Source of the DNA: Bacillus shivajii
Lineage (GTDB): Bacteria; Bacillota; Bacilli; Bacillales; Salisediminibacteriaceae
Assembly (NCBI RefSeq): GCF_020519665.1
Contig: NZ_CP084703.1
Location: 558,001-622,000, forward strand
Direction: 5' to 3'
DNA length: 64,000 nucleotides
Shown piece by piece: positions 8,267 through 17,154 of this stretch (the stretch's first letter is position 1; every line of letters starts with the position of its first letter). The notes under the pieces are model-generated. The model worked only from the letters and a program-made list of their open reading frames with translations. It was not told where the DNA came from and ran no database searches. The translations under genes and the position numbers were made by a program.

Positions 8267-8581
8267 TTGCAGTGGTGGAAAAAGGATATTATTCGATTTT
8301 TTGAAGTACTTTTCTTTCTAATAATTGGTTTTTTTCTTTCAAGAAGTACTCTAAAAAATACTTATGAGAGCTCTGGAATTGAATATATTGGAAATACGTG
8401 GATTAACTGGTTCGGATTATCATATCTACTATTCGTACTCTATTCCTTGGTATTTGGCCTTTTAATAAAAAAGACCAAATACTTCAGGCAACGACTTACA
8501 TCAGTACTTTTTTGGCTTGTTTTTTTAGGAGCAATCTATATAGTTTTTATACCCTTTGACAAAGGTTACAACCCCTTTTAA
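8267..8581 (+). CDS. Small three-helix membrane protein
   Basis: The product is 104 residues with a TTG start behind AGGAGGGGAG. Hydrophobic segments at about 11-27, 44-68 and 80-96 suggest three membrane passes. It follows the previous membrane-anchored protein by 81 bases and may belong to the same unit. No family is recognised. Confidence 0.55.
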   Translation: MQWWKKDIIRFFEVLFFLIIGFFLSRSTLKNTYESSGIEYIGNTWINWFGLSYLLFVLYSLVFGLLIKKTKYFRQRLTSVLFWLVFLGAIYIVFIPFDKGYNPF

Positions 8582-8691
8582 TTAAAGAGCGATAGCGGAA
8601 CAAATTCTCGCTGCTCTACTGTTTTTGTTTATTTATTACTGAACTTTTTAATTGCTGGGAGAGAAATAAAGTGATAATTAGTTAACGAAAG

Positions 8692-8832
8692 ATGATATTG
8701 AGTATTGAATCCAATGATGACTCTACTATTCAGGTCACTGAGAGTGACCATAAATTAGTTGGATTCTTAGTAGCTATGGGCGGTAATGAGAGAAGAAATA
8801 AACATTCTGCTAACATTGTTGTTGGAATTTAA
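8692..8832 (+). CDS. Possible 46-residue ORF in otherwise empty stretch
   Basis: An open frame from ATG 8692 to TAA 8830-8832 gives MILSIESNDD and ends SANIVVGI. The ribosome binding site is weak (AACGAAAG). It may be a remnant of a longer gene. The rest of 8582-9302 shows a degenerate hairpin repeat near 8590-8620 and no other gene. Confidence 0.25.
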   Translation: MILSIESNDDSTIQVTESDHKLVGFLVAMGGNERRNKHSANIVVGI

Positions 8833-9302
8833 AGAATTACAGAGGATAGGGAGTAGCTGTAGGAACAAAGTTTTTAATGAATTGGAATAATGGGCATTTA
8901 ACCAGGATATACATCGTTTAGAGTTGACGGTTGTGACTTGGTCTACGATAAACGATTTTGCACCTCACAAGTGAATCTACTATGAACACCAACCATATTT
9001 TTTAATGTGTGTAGCACATGCACCATTACCTCATATTGCCCGCCATAAATATATTAATGATGATCCTTAATGATCTTTTGATTATCTACTTTGAAAAATA
9101 GCACTAAACCTCATTAAAATGAAAGTATCAAAAATCCCTTTATATCAGTCTTTTCTACACTTCATGGATCAAAGTAAAACCAGTCAAATTTAAGAGCGTA
9201 AAAAATACTGTATTACTAGAGGATTATAGCTTTTTCTCTAATACTCAAAAAGAGGTATTAAGGGGTTAATCTATATTAATACAAATTGTTAGGAATGATT
9301 AG

Positions 9303-11348
9303 ATGAAATCCTTTTATGAAAAATACCCTGATTTATTGAAATATTGGAATTACAGAAAAAATAATCCACTAAAACCTGAAGATGTACCTTATGGATCCAG
9401 TCAAGAAGTTTGGTGGATTTGTAACAGGGGGCATGATTTTAAAAAAAGAGTTTATTCAATAAAAACCTCTAAATGCCCATATTGTTCAAACCAGAAAGTT
9501 TGTTATGAAAATAGTTTGGCTAGGAATAAACCGGAAATAGCAAAGCAATGGCATCCTTCGAAAAACAAAATGAACCCTTTTGGTGTAACTAGTGGTTCGG
9601 GCAGTGAAGCTTGGTGGATATGTGAAAAGAAACATGAATTCAAAATGGTAATTAAAGATAAGAAATTGAATAGTTGTCCTGTATGTAATAACAAAATAGT
9701 TGTTTATGAGGATTCCCTAGAAGTCAAAAAGCCCGATATAGCAAAGCAGTGGCATCCAACAAAGAATAAAAAACTGCCTTCTGAAGTCTCAGCAAATTAC
9801 ACAAAGAATTGCTGGTGGATATGTATATCAGGTCATGAATTTAAACAATCACCTAAAAATAGAACCAACTTATATCTAGGTTGCAGACAGTGTTCCAGTC
9901 AATTTAAAACTTCATTTAATGAGCAAGCAATATTTTATTATGTGAAGCAGCACTTTAGGGATGCTGAAAATAGATATAAATTTAATCAAATAGAGATTGA
10001 TGTTTTCATTCCTTCACTTCAGTTAGGGATTGAGTATGATGGTTATTACCATATAAAAAACAAAGTAAAAGATATTGAAAAGAACAATAAATTAAAACTA
10101 TCGGATATTATTTTATGGAGGTTCAGGGGGCATGAGTTACAAGGAGTTGATGTAGGTAATATATGTTATCAACTAAAAAACAATTCTACTGATGAATTAA
10201 ATAAGAAATTAAAATTATTAATGGCAGATCTTTTTAATTATGCTAATGTTAATCATATAACGCTCGATATCGATGTCAGAAGAGATTCAATAAAAATACA
10301 GCAACAGTACATTAGCCAAATACTAGAGAATAATTTTTTGAGTATAAAGCCTCATTTAGAAGAAGAATGGGATACTGAAAATAATGGTCTACTTAGGCCA
10401 CGTTACTTTCCTTATGGAAGTAACAATAAAGCTTGGTGGATATGTGTAGTGTGTAAAGAGAGGTGGCAATCAACTATTGTAAATCGAGTTAAAGGAAATG
10501 GTTGCCCGTATTGTTCAAATAAAAAAGTGACTTATATGAATTCACTCGGTTATAATCATCCTGAATTAATTAAACAGTGGGATAACGAAAAAAATAAAAA
10601 AACAATATTTAATTATGTTCCAGGTTCAAACCATAAAGCCTGGTGGATATGTGAAAAGGGGCATAGTTACCAACAACAGATATGTAAAAAAATAAAGACC
10701 CCTACCTGTAGAGAATGCTTTAAAATAGAAAATAGTTTGGCTGCAAAGTTCCCTAACATACTAAGAATGTGGGACTATGGTAAAAATGATTTATCACCCT
10801 ATATTGTTTCATATGGAAGTGGGAAAAAAGCCTGGTGGAAATGCGATCAAGGGCATTTTTGGGAAGAAAGAATTTGTAAAATAACCTTATCTAAACAAAG
10901 ATGTCCATATTGTAGTAATAGAAGAATTTTAAAAGAAAATAGTTTAGCTGCAAATAATCCAAGATTAACAATGGAGTGGGATTTGGAGGGCAATATTAAA
11001 TCCCCCTTAGAAGTAAGCCCTAGGTCTTCTTATACTGCCACTTGGAAGTGCTTAAAATGTTCCTATAGATATAGTGCAAGAGTTGATCAGAGAAATAAGA
11101 AAAAGGGTAGTGGCTGTCCTAGGTGTTCTGGAAGGGTACCAAAGAAATATAACTTGCTAATAAATTCTCTGCCAGAGTTAATAAAGCATTGGGATTATAA
11201 AAAAAATAAAAAAGTAGACATTTTGAAAATCTCTATTCATTCTCAACAGAAAGTATTTTGGAAATGTAATATCTGTGGAAACGAAGAATACACAGCTATA
11301 AGAAACAAAGTTCGTAGAAAATCACCGTGTAATCTTTGCGAAAAGTAA
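9303..11348 (+). CDS. Zinc-ribbon repeat protein with embedded Vsr/PD-(D/E)XK-like nuclease
   Basis: This 681-residue protein has about eight repeats of roughly 65 residues. Each has a P-x-x-x-x-x-W segment, the block WW-[I/K]-C-x2-x-H, and a CPYCSN-type knuckle, so each probably holds a zinc in a treble-clef or DUF4379-like fold. After repeat three, residues about 204-290 form a different domain: FNEQAIFYYVKQHF, then EIDVFIPSLQLGIEYDGYYH, then ILWRFRGHEL. The E, D and E/YDG pattern matches Vsr/DUF559-like endonucleases. The protein would bind and cut DNA. It sits alone between gene-poor DNA and the defence cassette. A defence or element-maintenance role is inference. Confidence 0.75.
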   Translation: MKSFYEKYPDLLKYWNYRKNNPLKPEDVPYGSSQEVWWICNRGHDFKKRVYSIKTSKCPYCSNQKVCYENSLARNKPEIAKQWHPSKNKMNPFGVTSGSGSEAWWICEKKHEFKMVIKDKKLNSCPVCNNKIVVYEDSLEVKKPDIAKQWHPTKNKKLPSEVSANYTKNCWWICISGHEFKQSPKNRTNLYLGCRQCSSQFKTSFNEQAIFYYVKQHFRDAENRYKFNQIEIDVFIPSLQLGIEYDGYYHIKNKVKDIEKNNKLKLSDIILWRFRGHELQGVDVGNICYQLKNNSTDELNKKLKLLMADLFNYANVNHITLDIDVRRDSIKIQQQYISQILENNFLSIKPHLEEEWDTENNGLLRPRYFPYGSNNKAWWICVVCKERWQSTIVNRVKGNGCPYCSNKKVTYMNSLGYNHPELIKQWDNEKNKKTIFNYVPGSNHKAWWICEKGHSYQQQICKKIKTPTCRECFKIENSLAAKFPNILRMWDYGKNDLSPYIVSYGSGKKAWWKCDQGHFWEERICKITLSKQRCPYCSNRRILKENSLAANNPRLTMEWDLEGNIKSPLEVSPRSSYTATWKCLKCSYRYSARVDQRNKKKGSGCPRCSGRVPKKYNLLINSLPELIKHWDYKKNKKVDILKISIHSQQKVFWKCNICGNEEYTAIRNKVRRKSPCNLCEK

Positions 11349-11619
11349 ATAATTTTTATAGTTTTAATAGCTAATGTAAGAGAAGAGTACTACTCATGGC
11401 ATGAACACAACTGGGGATGAGAATGAATAATTAATTTAGCGAATATTGTGATTTCATTAACGTACTATTTGAATTAAGATGTAATCGTATGAATGAAAAA
11501 GTTACTTTACAAATGGTGAAATATTACTTGATTTCAGATTAAAGGTACTAAAAAGGTACTGCTCCCCTAAAAAAAGTAGTATATTTTAGTGTTAAATGTT
11601 ACATTGTTGGAATATAAAA

Positions 11620-11752
11620 ACCTTGATTTAACGCACGTTTAAGCTACTTTGAATAAGATGTTACTACCTGGGGACAGATGGGCGGCATGATGTAATCTGC
11701 CCCTTAAACCCTTGATATAATGGGATTTTTAAGTAAGGTGAGAGTGAAATGA
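11620..11752. repeat. Left direct repeat with groEL-tail attachment-like core
   Basis: The core GGGCGGCATGATGTAA reads Gly-Gly-Met-Met-stop, the normal end of groEL. It is followed by TCTGCCCCTTAAACCC and TTGATATAAT. An upstream CCTTGATTTAACG makes a second arm-like copy of the CCTTGATATAA motif. The same order of motifs recurs at 16162-16290. The block adjoins the 3' end of a decayed integrase, as expected of an attachment site. 11349-11619 holds no recognisable gene. Confidence 0.6.
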
Positions 11753-12065
11753 TCACATTTTGCTAACATATATAAAGGAGCTTTTCATAAGTTGACGAAA
11801 CTTGTGAGAAGCTTCTTTTTCATTTTTTGTGACAAAAGGGGATATATTTTTGGTGAATTGAACATCGGAATGGCCAAGTCGGTCCATATTTTGTGGAAGC
11901 CCTACACCGGCTTCTGCTAAGAGTGATGTATGGTGTGTCTTAGTGAATGTGGTGTTAACTCGTGATTCAGTCCTGAAACCTTTAATAGTCTTGCCATTTT
12001 ATTTTGAACAGTCTTAATGACTATTGGATAGCCATGTTGTCGTTTCATTCATTGACGGGAAGGGT
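11753..12065 (-). pseudogene. Decayed tyrosine recombinase, C-terminal part
   Basis: Read on the minus strand, this stretch gives GYPIVIKTVQNKMARLLK, then LTPHSLRHT, then after a frameshift SLLAEAGVGLPQNMDRLGHS, and ends KEASHKFRQLMKSSFIYV. These are the characteristic C-terminal blocks of Bacillus phage-type integrases: the HxxR box, the LGH box and the KEAS tail. A stop, a frameshift within the RHT-SLL junction and loss of the catalytic Tyr (NISPF) show that it is dead. It probably once moved the element that carries the nuclease-HerA pair. Confidence 0.75.
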
Positions 12066-12075
12066 TAAATTTATA

Positions 12076-12222
12076 CTATTTACTTTTCGTGTCTGAATCT
12101 AGATTTATCTGTAACTGATAGGAGAGGTCACTTTCTGTGTTACGTTCTCTTGGTACAATAACGATCTTTGATTCAATTGCTGGTACTTCTAACTCGTTTA
12201 GTAGCTGAATCAGATTTTGCAC
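12076..12222 (-). CDS. Short ORF behind a strong ribosome binding site
   Basis: The proposed start is GTG 12222, eight bases after AAGGGGG. The 48-residue product reads MQNLIQLLNELEVPAIESKI at its start and is acidic at the end. It ends just before the integrase remnant and overlaps the preceding small ORF by about 50 bases. No family is recognised; it may be part of the decayed element. Confidence 0.4.
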   Translation of the reverse strand: MQNLIQLLNELEVPAIESKIVIVPRERNTESDLSYQLQINLDSDTKSK

Positions 12223-12364
12223 CGTTATCACCCCCTTGCCTAACATAGTAATGAACAAACCTTTCGATAATGTACTTCGAAACCCTCGCCTCTTTACATT
12301 TGTCTAGCAACCTATCAATCATGCCTTCATTTAGTTCTCGTTTCTTACTTTTATCCTCTGTCAT
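12173..12364 (-). CDS. Short helical ORF next to integrase remnant
   Basis: This 63-residue frame begins MTEDKSKKRELNEGMIDRLL and has a helical, charged N-terminal two-thirds (KEARVSKYIIERFVHYYV). The last 15 residues overlap the next ORF and read like non-coding sequence, so the true gene may have been longer or frameshifted. It resembles small accessory genes that precede integrases in Bacillus elements. The call is tentative. Confidence 0.35.
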   Translation of the reverse strand: MTEDKSKKRELNEGMIDRLLDKCKEARVSKYIIERFVHYYVRQGGDNGAKSDSATKRVRSTSN

Positions 12365-12849
12365 TTGAACGCGGTCTTCGCTTGTTTTGTTACATTATTA
12401 AATTTTTATGAACTAACCGGTTAATCGAAAATCATTATATCTTGGGATTTTTATATTTGAAGAGTAAATGGGAAATTTTTTGGAGGTTTGAAAGTTAATT
12501 AGAAATAACAAAAGGAAGAGGTGTTGTTTACACCTCTTCCTTGATTGACATACAAGTTGCACTAACAACTTGGTTTAAGTATGGACAGAATAAACAGGGC
12601 TTATTCAAACGTATTTGTCAAAACAAGATTTACATTGACAATATTCACCAATGATTTCAAAATAGAGTAAACACCAATCTTTTTCTTTGAAATAGAATCA
12701 AGGGAATATATAATTAAACATTACGAAAATCAGAGGTTCGATGTGACTTTGTCGATAATTCGTTTAATTTGTATGATACTTTAATATTATAGTAGATACA
12801 ATTGATGAGAAATCCAGTAATAACAGGATATTTATAGAGGGAGGTTGCA

Positions 12850-14157
12850 ATGAGTAGGGAAGCTGATCATACAATAAAGGGATTTTTATATCAGTTCAAC
12901 AAAACATTAAATGTAATTTTGAAAAGTGGTTATAAAGAAGCTATACAAATAGAGGGAATTATAGAAGATATAGATGTAAAAGACTCTAACTTTACTAGCG
13001 CAATACAGTGCAAATACCACGAGTCTAAAAAACAATTTAATTTATCTGATATATATAAACCGGTTCTTCAAATGATGTGTCATTTTTTGGAAAATGAAAA
13101 TCCTAACATTAAATATATTCTATATGCGTATTTTCCTAATGAAAGAATTGGAATTAAAAAGATCACAAAAAAACAACTTGAGGAAATTATTACAACAACT
13201 AACTTTGATTATATTAATAAATACATATCTAAAATTAAGCCTCCAAAGGATCAAAAAATCCAAGACTTATTAAAAAAGCCTAGTAAAACTTCTGAGGAAA
13301 AAGCTCAAATAAAGGAATATTACAGAATAAATAAACTTGAATTAGTTGTTGATATAGATGATTTTTTAAAGAACCACTTTGTTTTTGAAATTGGTGATTC
13401 TTATGAAAATTTAACTGAAGAATCCAAGGGGTTATTACAAGTAGAAGGATTCTCAACTGATGATGTTAATGATTTATTTTATCCTAATGCTATTCAATAT
13501 ATTGCCGAATTTAGTATTTTACCAGAAGCAGGTAAAAGGATAACGAACAAAGACAAATTAATAGGTTTCTTAAATAAGAACAAAAAAACAGCTATGAGTC
13601 GATGGACAAGTGAACTATTATCTCGTAAGGAACTATTAAAGATAAAAAGGAAACAATTAATGCCGTCATTAAATGCTAATTCTAGATTACGGTATTTCTT
13701 AATTGACCCGAATTCAATTGAAGATTTTGATGATGAATTTATTCTTTTCGTTAAAGACTATCTTGAATATTATAACTCCAAAATTAAATTACATACGGAA
13801 ACTCCATGCTTTTTTATAAAGACAGATAAAAATAGATTGTCAGAATATCACAAAAGGTTTGTGTTAAGAGATATTTCTATAATTACTGGCTATATTGGTG
13901 ACACATTTTACTTTAAGGAATTCGCAAAAGAACCTAAAAGAATTGTTAAAGATAACTGGGTAGAATTTAAAGCTAAGGTAACTTGCTTTTCAGATGAAGT
14001 AAACCAATATATTAATATGAATAAGTGCGATGATTTATTTGTTTTAGGAGAAATAGATATCAGTTTAATAGATACAGTAGATGTAAACGTATCGCGTATA
14101 GATATTAATAATTTAAAGGAATTGAAATATTTATTATCAATTATAAAGGAGATATGA
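12850..14157 (+). CDS. DUF4297-like nuclease of a HerA defence pair
   Basis: The 435-residue product starts at ATG 12850 behind GAGGGAGG. The N-terminus has GFLYQ (residues 11-15), QIEGIIEDID (33-42) and AIQCKYHE (51-58). This E/D...Q-x-K layout fits the PD-(D/E)XK-type nuclease of DUF4297/Cap4-like proteins. Residues 60-435 show no domain I recognise and may mediate assembly. The next gene, one base later, is a HerA-like ATPase. DUF4297-HerA pairs are known anti-phage systems in which both proteins form a complex that degrades DNA. AT-rich codon use and flanking direct repeats suggest horizontal arrival. The family call rests on motifs only. Confidence 0.65.
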   Translation: MSREADHTIKGFLYQFNKTLNVILKSGYKEAIQIEGIIEDIDVKDSNFTSAIQCKYHESKKQFNLSDIYKPVLQMMCHFLENENPNIKYILYAYFPNERIGIKKITKKQLEEIITTTNFDYINKYISKIKPPKDQKIQDLLKKPSKTSEEKAQIKEYYRINKLELVVDIDDFLKNHFVFEIGDSYENLTEESKGLLQVEGFSTDDVNDLFYPNAIQYIAEFSILPEAGKRITNKDKLIGFLNKNKKTAMSRWTSELLSRKELLKIKRKQLMPSLNANSRLRYFLIDPNSIEDFDDEFILFVKDYLEYYNSKIKLHTETPCFFIKTDKNRLSEYHKRFVLRDISIITGYIGDTFYFKEFAKEPKRIVKDNWVEFKAKVTCFSDEVNQYINMNKCDDLFVLGEIDISLIDTVDVNVSRIDINNLKELKYLLSIIKEI

Positions 14158-14158
14158 T

Positions 14159-15922
14159 ATGGATAAAAAAATAGGAAGTGTCGTAGAAAGTTCTCCTCAA
14201 TCTATATTGGTGAAAATCGATAATTTGAAGGTTTTTGAAAGCGCTAAATCGGAATTACAGATAGGTAAGTATGTTAAAATTCAAGAGGGCAACCATAACT
14301 TTGTACTATGTGTTATTCAAAATATTAAGATTGCAACAGAAAAGGATGAAGATGTATTTATTCTTACTGTACAACCAATAGGAATATTTAAAGGGGAAGA
14401 ATTTTATCAGGGTAACCCCTCCCTCCCCTCCCCAACCGAACCAGTATTTTTAGTTGAAAATAACATACTAGGTAAAATATTCAATAGTAAAGATAATAAA
14501 ATGTTTCATCTAGGAAAATTGGCTCAAAACGATAAGATTGATTTCACGTTGGATGGAGATAAATTTTTTAGTAAGCATGTTGCTGTTGTAGGTTCAACAG
14601 GATCCGGAAAGTCTTGTTCTGTAGCAAAAATTTTACAAAACGTTGTAGGTATTAATGAAGCAAAAAATATAAATAAAGACAAGAAAAAGAACTCTCATAT
14701 AATCATTTTTGACATACATTCAGAATATAGATCAGCATTTGAAATTGGTAAGAACGAAAATTTTGACTTGAATTATTTAGATGTAGAAAAATTAAAACTA
14801 CCATATTGGTTAATGAACTCTGAAGAATTAGAATCTTTATTTATAGAAAGTAATGAACAAAATTCTCATAATCAAGTGTCTCAATTTAAACGAGCAGTAA
14901 TTTTAAATAAAGAGAAATATAATCCTAAATTTAAAAAAGTTACATATGATTCACCAATTTATTTTAATATTAATGAAGTATTTAATTATATTTATAATTT
15001 AAATGAGGAAGTTATCAACAAAATAGAGGGAGAACAACATCTTCCAAAGTTGAGCAATGGTGAGCTTGTTGAGGACCGAAGTTTATATTTTGAACGTAAA
15101 TTGGAATTCACTACTTCTAATAATACAAAAGCTACTAAAGCATCTAATGGTTCATTTAACGGTGAATTTAACAGATTTTTATCTAGATTTGAAACAAAAG
15201 TAAATGATAAGCGCTTAGATTTTCTATTACTAAATCAAGACATCGAAGAAAATTCTAAATATAGGACTGAACATTTTGAAGAAATATTAAAACAATTTAT
15301 GGGATATTTAGATAAATCAAATGTTACAATTATTGACTTAAGTGGTATTCCATTTGAAGTTTTGAGTACCACCGTTAGCTTAATATCACGTATTATTTTT
15401 GATTTTGCATTTCATTATTCTAAACTACAACATGAACAGAAAGAACACAATAATATACCATTTATGGTTGTTTGTGAGGAGGCGCATAATTATATTCCTC
15501 GAACAGGAGGAAATGACTATAAGGCAGCAAGAAAGTCAATTGAAAGAATTGCTAAAGAGGGTAGAAAGTATGGTTTGAGCTTAATGGTTGTTAGTCAAAG
15601 GCCTTCAGAAGTTTCAGACACAATACTAGCGCAGTGTAATAATTTTATAAATTTACGGTTAACAAATATTAATGATCAAAGTTATATCAAAAATTTATTG
15701 CCGGATAATTCTCGGTCTATATCTGAGGTGTTGCCAACTCTTTCTGCTGGAGAATGTTTGGTTGTTGGCGATTCTACCCCAATACCAAGTATTGTTAAAT
15801 TGGAATTGCCAAATCCTGAACCAAGATCACAAAGTATTAAATTTCATAAAGAGTGGTTAGAAGAATGGAAAACTCCTTCTTTTAACAATGTTATAATGAG
15901 GTGGAGGAAAGAAAGTATATAA
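14159..15922 (+). CDS. HerA-like AAA+/FtsK-type ATPase of defence pair
   Basis: This 587-residue protein has an N-terminal HAS-barrel-like region (about 1-95), a Walker A GSTGSGKS (145-152), a Walker B with catalytic Glu in MVVCEEAHNYIP (about 435-446), and a C-terminal EGRKYGLSLMVVSQRPSEVS segment. This set is typical of bacterial HerA hexameric translocases. The start codon lies one base after the stop of the nuclease gene, with GGAGAT inside that gene, so the two are translationally coupled. In known DUF4297-HerA systems the ATPase hexamer docks with the nuclease. No Sir2, NurA or other partner is seen. Confidence 0.85.
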   Translation: MDKKIGSVVESSPQSILVKIDNLKVFESAKSELQIGKYVKIQEGNHNFVLCVIQNIKIATEKDEDVFILTVQPIGIFKGEEFYQGNPSLPSPTEPVFLVENNILGKIFNSKDNKMFHLGKLAQNDKIDFTLDGDKFFSKHVAVVGSTGSGKSCSVAKILQNVVGINEAKNINKDKKKNSHIIIFDIHSEYRSAFEIGKNENFDLNYLDVEKLKLPYWLMNSEELESLFIESNEQNSHNQVSQFKRAVILNKEKYNPKFKKVTYDSPIYFNINEVFNYIYNLNEEVINKIEGEQHLPKLSNGELVEDRSLYFERKLEFTTSNNTKATKASNGSFNGEFNRFLSRFETKVNDKRLDFLLLNQDIEENSKYRTEHFEEILKQFMGYLDKSNVTIIDLSGIPFEVLSTTVSLISRIIFDFAFHYSKLQHEQKEHNNIPFMVVCEEAHNYIPRTGGNDYKAARKSIERIAKEGRKYGLSLMVVSQRPSEVSDTILAQCNNFINLRLTNINDQSYIKNLLPDNSRSISEVLPTLSAGECLVVGDSTPIPSIVKLELPNPEPRSQSIKFHKEWLEEWKTPSFNNVIMRWRKESI

Positions 15923-16161
15923 TATCCTATCTTTTCATTGTTCTTAAAATATATTAAATAGCATCGTGGGTGTCAAAATAACTCCTATGCTCATTCTGCT
16001 ACTTTAAATTAGGACCGATAAAATTATACTCTTTTATCCTGTTATGTGTAAGTGAAGTTATTTTTTAGATAATAAATCAACGATGTTGCTCACATTTTTG
16101 CTCACGGAGTTCATTAAAAACGGTCAATTCACTTTAAAGATGTTACAGACAAAATTTAACA

Positions 16162-16290
16162 AAACCTTGATATAACGCACTCTACGCACACAGCGTGTAA
16201 GATATTACACACTCTCACCTTAGGGGCGGCATGATGTAATCTGCCCCTGAAACCCTTGATATAATAGGATTTTGTAGTGATTTGCTAACA
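16162..16290. repeat. Right direct repeat with groEL-tail attachment-like core
   Basis: This is the second copy of the block at 11620-11752: an upstream CCTTGATATAACGC, the core GGGGCGGCATGATGTAATC (Gly-Gly-Met-Met-stop), then CTGCCCCTGAAACCC and TTGATATAATAGG. The two copies bracket the decayed integrase, small ORFs and the nuclease-HerA pair. Nothing codes in 15923-16161. Confidence 0.6.
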
Positions 16291-16375
16291 AAATGCTAAC
16301 ATCAAGTATATGAAAGAGGCTTCTCATTAGTTGATTAAACTGCTGAGAAGTCTTTTTCATTTTGCTTACATAATT
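16281..16375 (-). pseudogene. 3' tail of a second tyrosine recombinase
   Basis: On the minus strand this reads YVSKMKKTSQQFNQLMRSLF, matching the KEAS...LMRSL end of integrases such as the one at 11753. Only the last 30 or so codons survive. Together with the adjacent groEL-like tail it looks like the end of a lost neighbouring element. Confidence 0.55.
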
Positions 16376-16423
16376 CACATTCCACTATTGTTCATAGTTA
16401 TTCATCGTTTTAAAAAAGCAAAA

Positions 16424-16485
16424 AAGCACCACTAACAAACTTTTGAAGAAAAGATATCTCCAAAAGTTTTTGTTAGGCGGTGCTT
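16424..16485 (-). terminator. Long hairpin, terminator-like on minus strand
   Basis: The arms AAGCACCACTAACAAACTTT and AAAGTTTTTGTTAGGCGGTGC pair with few mismatches around an AAGAAAAGATATCTC loop. On the minus strand it is followed by a T-rich run. No clear minus-strand gene lies to its right, so it may be the end of a lost gene or part of a mobile repeat. Confidence 0.5.
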
Positions 16486-16556
16486 CCGGTGTTTATGGCA
16501 TTTAAAAAATGTATCTTTTAGCAAATAAGCGTATGCACAAATTCATGAATAAACAC

Positions 16557-16658
16557 AGCTTTATACGGAGAGATGGTCATGATAGGCTACTACGCCTGGC
16601 AAGCTATATACTTGCCGTGTTGCCTGATTTGATGACCATAGAGGCTCCGTGTCAAGCT
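16557..16658. ncRNA. Long-stem structured element
   Basis: Nested pairings run AGCTTTATACGGAG with CTCCGTGTCAAGCT, ATGGTCAT with ATGACCAT, and GGCAAG (16598-16603) with CTTGCC (16611-16616), so about 100 bases fold into one long imperfect hairpin. The 61-codon open frame across it looks accidental. No known RNA family is recognised. 16660-17154 otherwise holds nothing identifiable apart from AT-rich DNA before the next gene. Confidence 0.4.
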
Positions 16659-17154
16659 CATAGCGTATGGATGAAAATTCAGGTGTTTGTATAACCTTAA
16701 TTGCCATTTCATACAAAAATTAAATGCCAAATACAGGCCAGTACCTTGAAGACTTGAATTCGAGGTAATTTCATAATAGAGCTAAATTAATTTTGGGCTA
16801 AAGAAACATTATTTCTGTAAGGCTAGTAGACTCGAACGGTTCACCGGGCTATTACAATCGAGTCAGGAGCCATATCAATTGTTCCTTAAGCTGAATTCTT
16901 GATAATATTGAATAAAATAACTGGACTAACAATAAAAGACCTTTAAAAATAGATTTATCAGAATAAGTGTTAACCAGATATTTCTATAGCTGTTGTTGTT
17001 GTCATGTTTCTTTTAGGGTTAGCTTAATGATTCTTAAGGTCATAACCTTAACACGATTGTGTCGACTTATCATACAAACACAAAGCTAATCAACTTTTTA
17101 TAAAGTTAATGATGTGATAGATTATAACTTTTTTTAAAAATAGGAGGAATTTTA

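Noticed and set aside
1-9000. CRISPR array suspected from recurring ACTAACGGAGAGC motifs
   Set aside because: Spacing is irregular (hundreds of bases), motifs vary, and small genes lie between them. They are dispersed intergenic repeats.
16509-16694. 61-codon plus-strand open frame
   Set aside because: It runs across the long hairpin at 16557-16658, has no ribosome binding site and no protein-like pattern.
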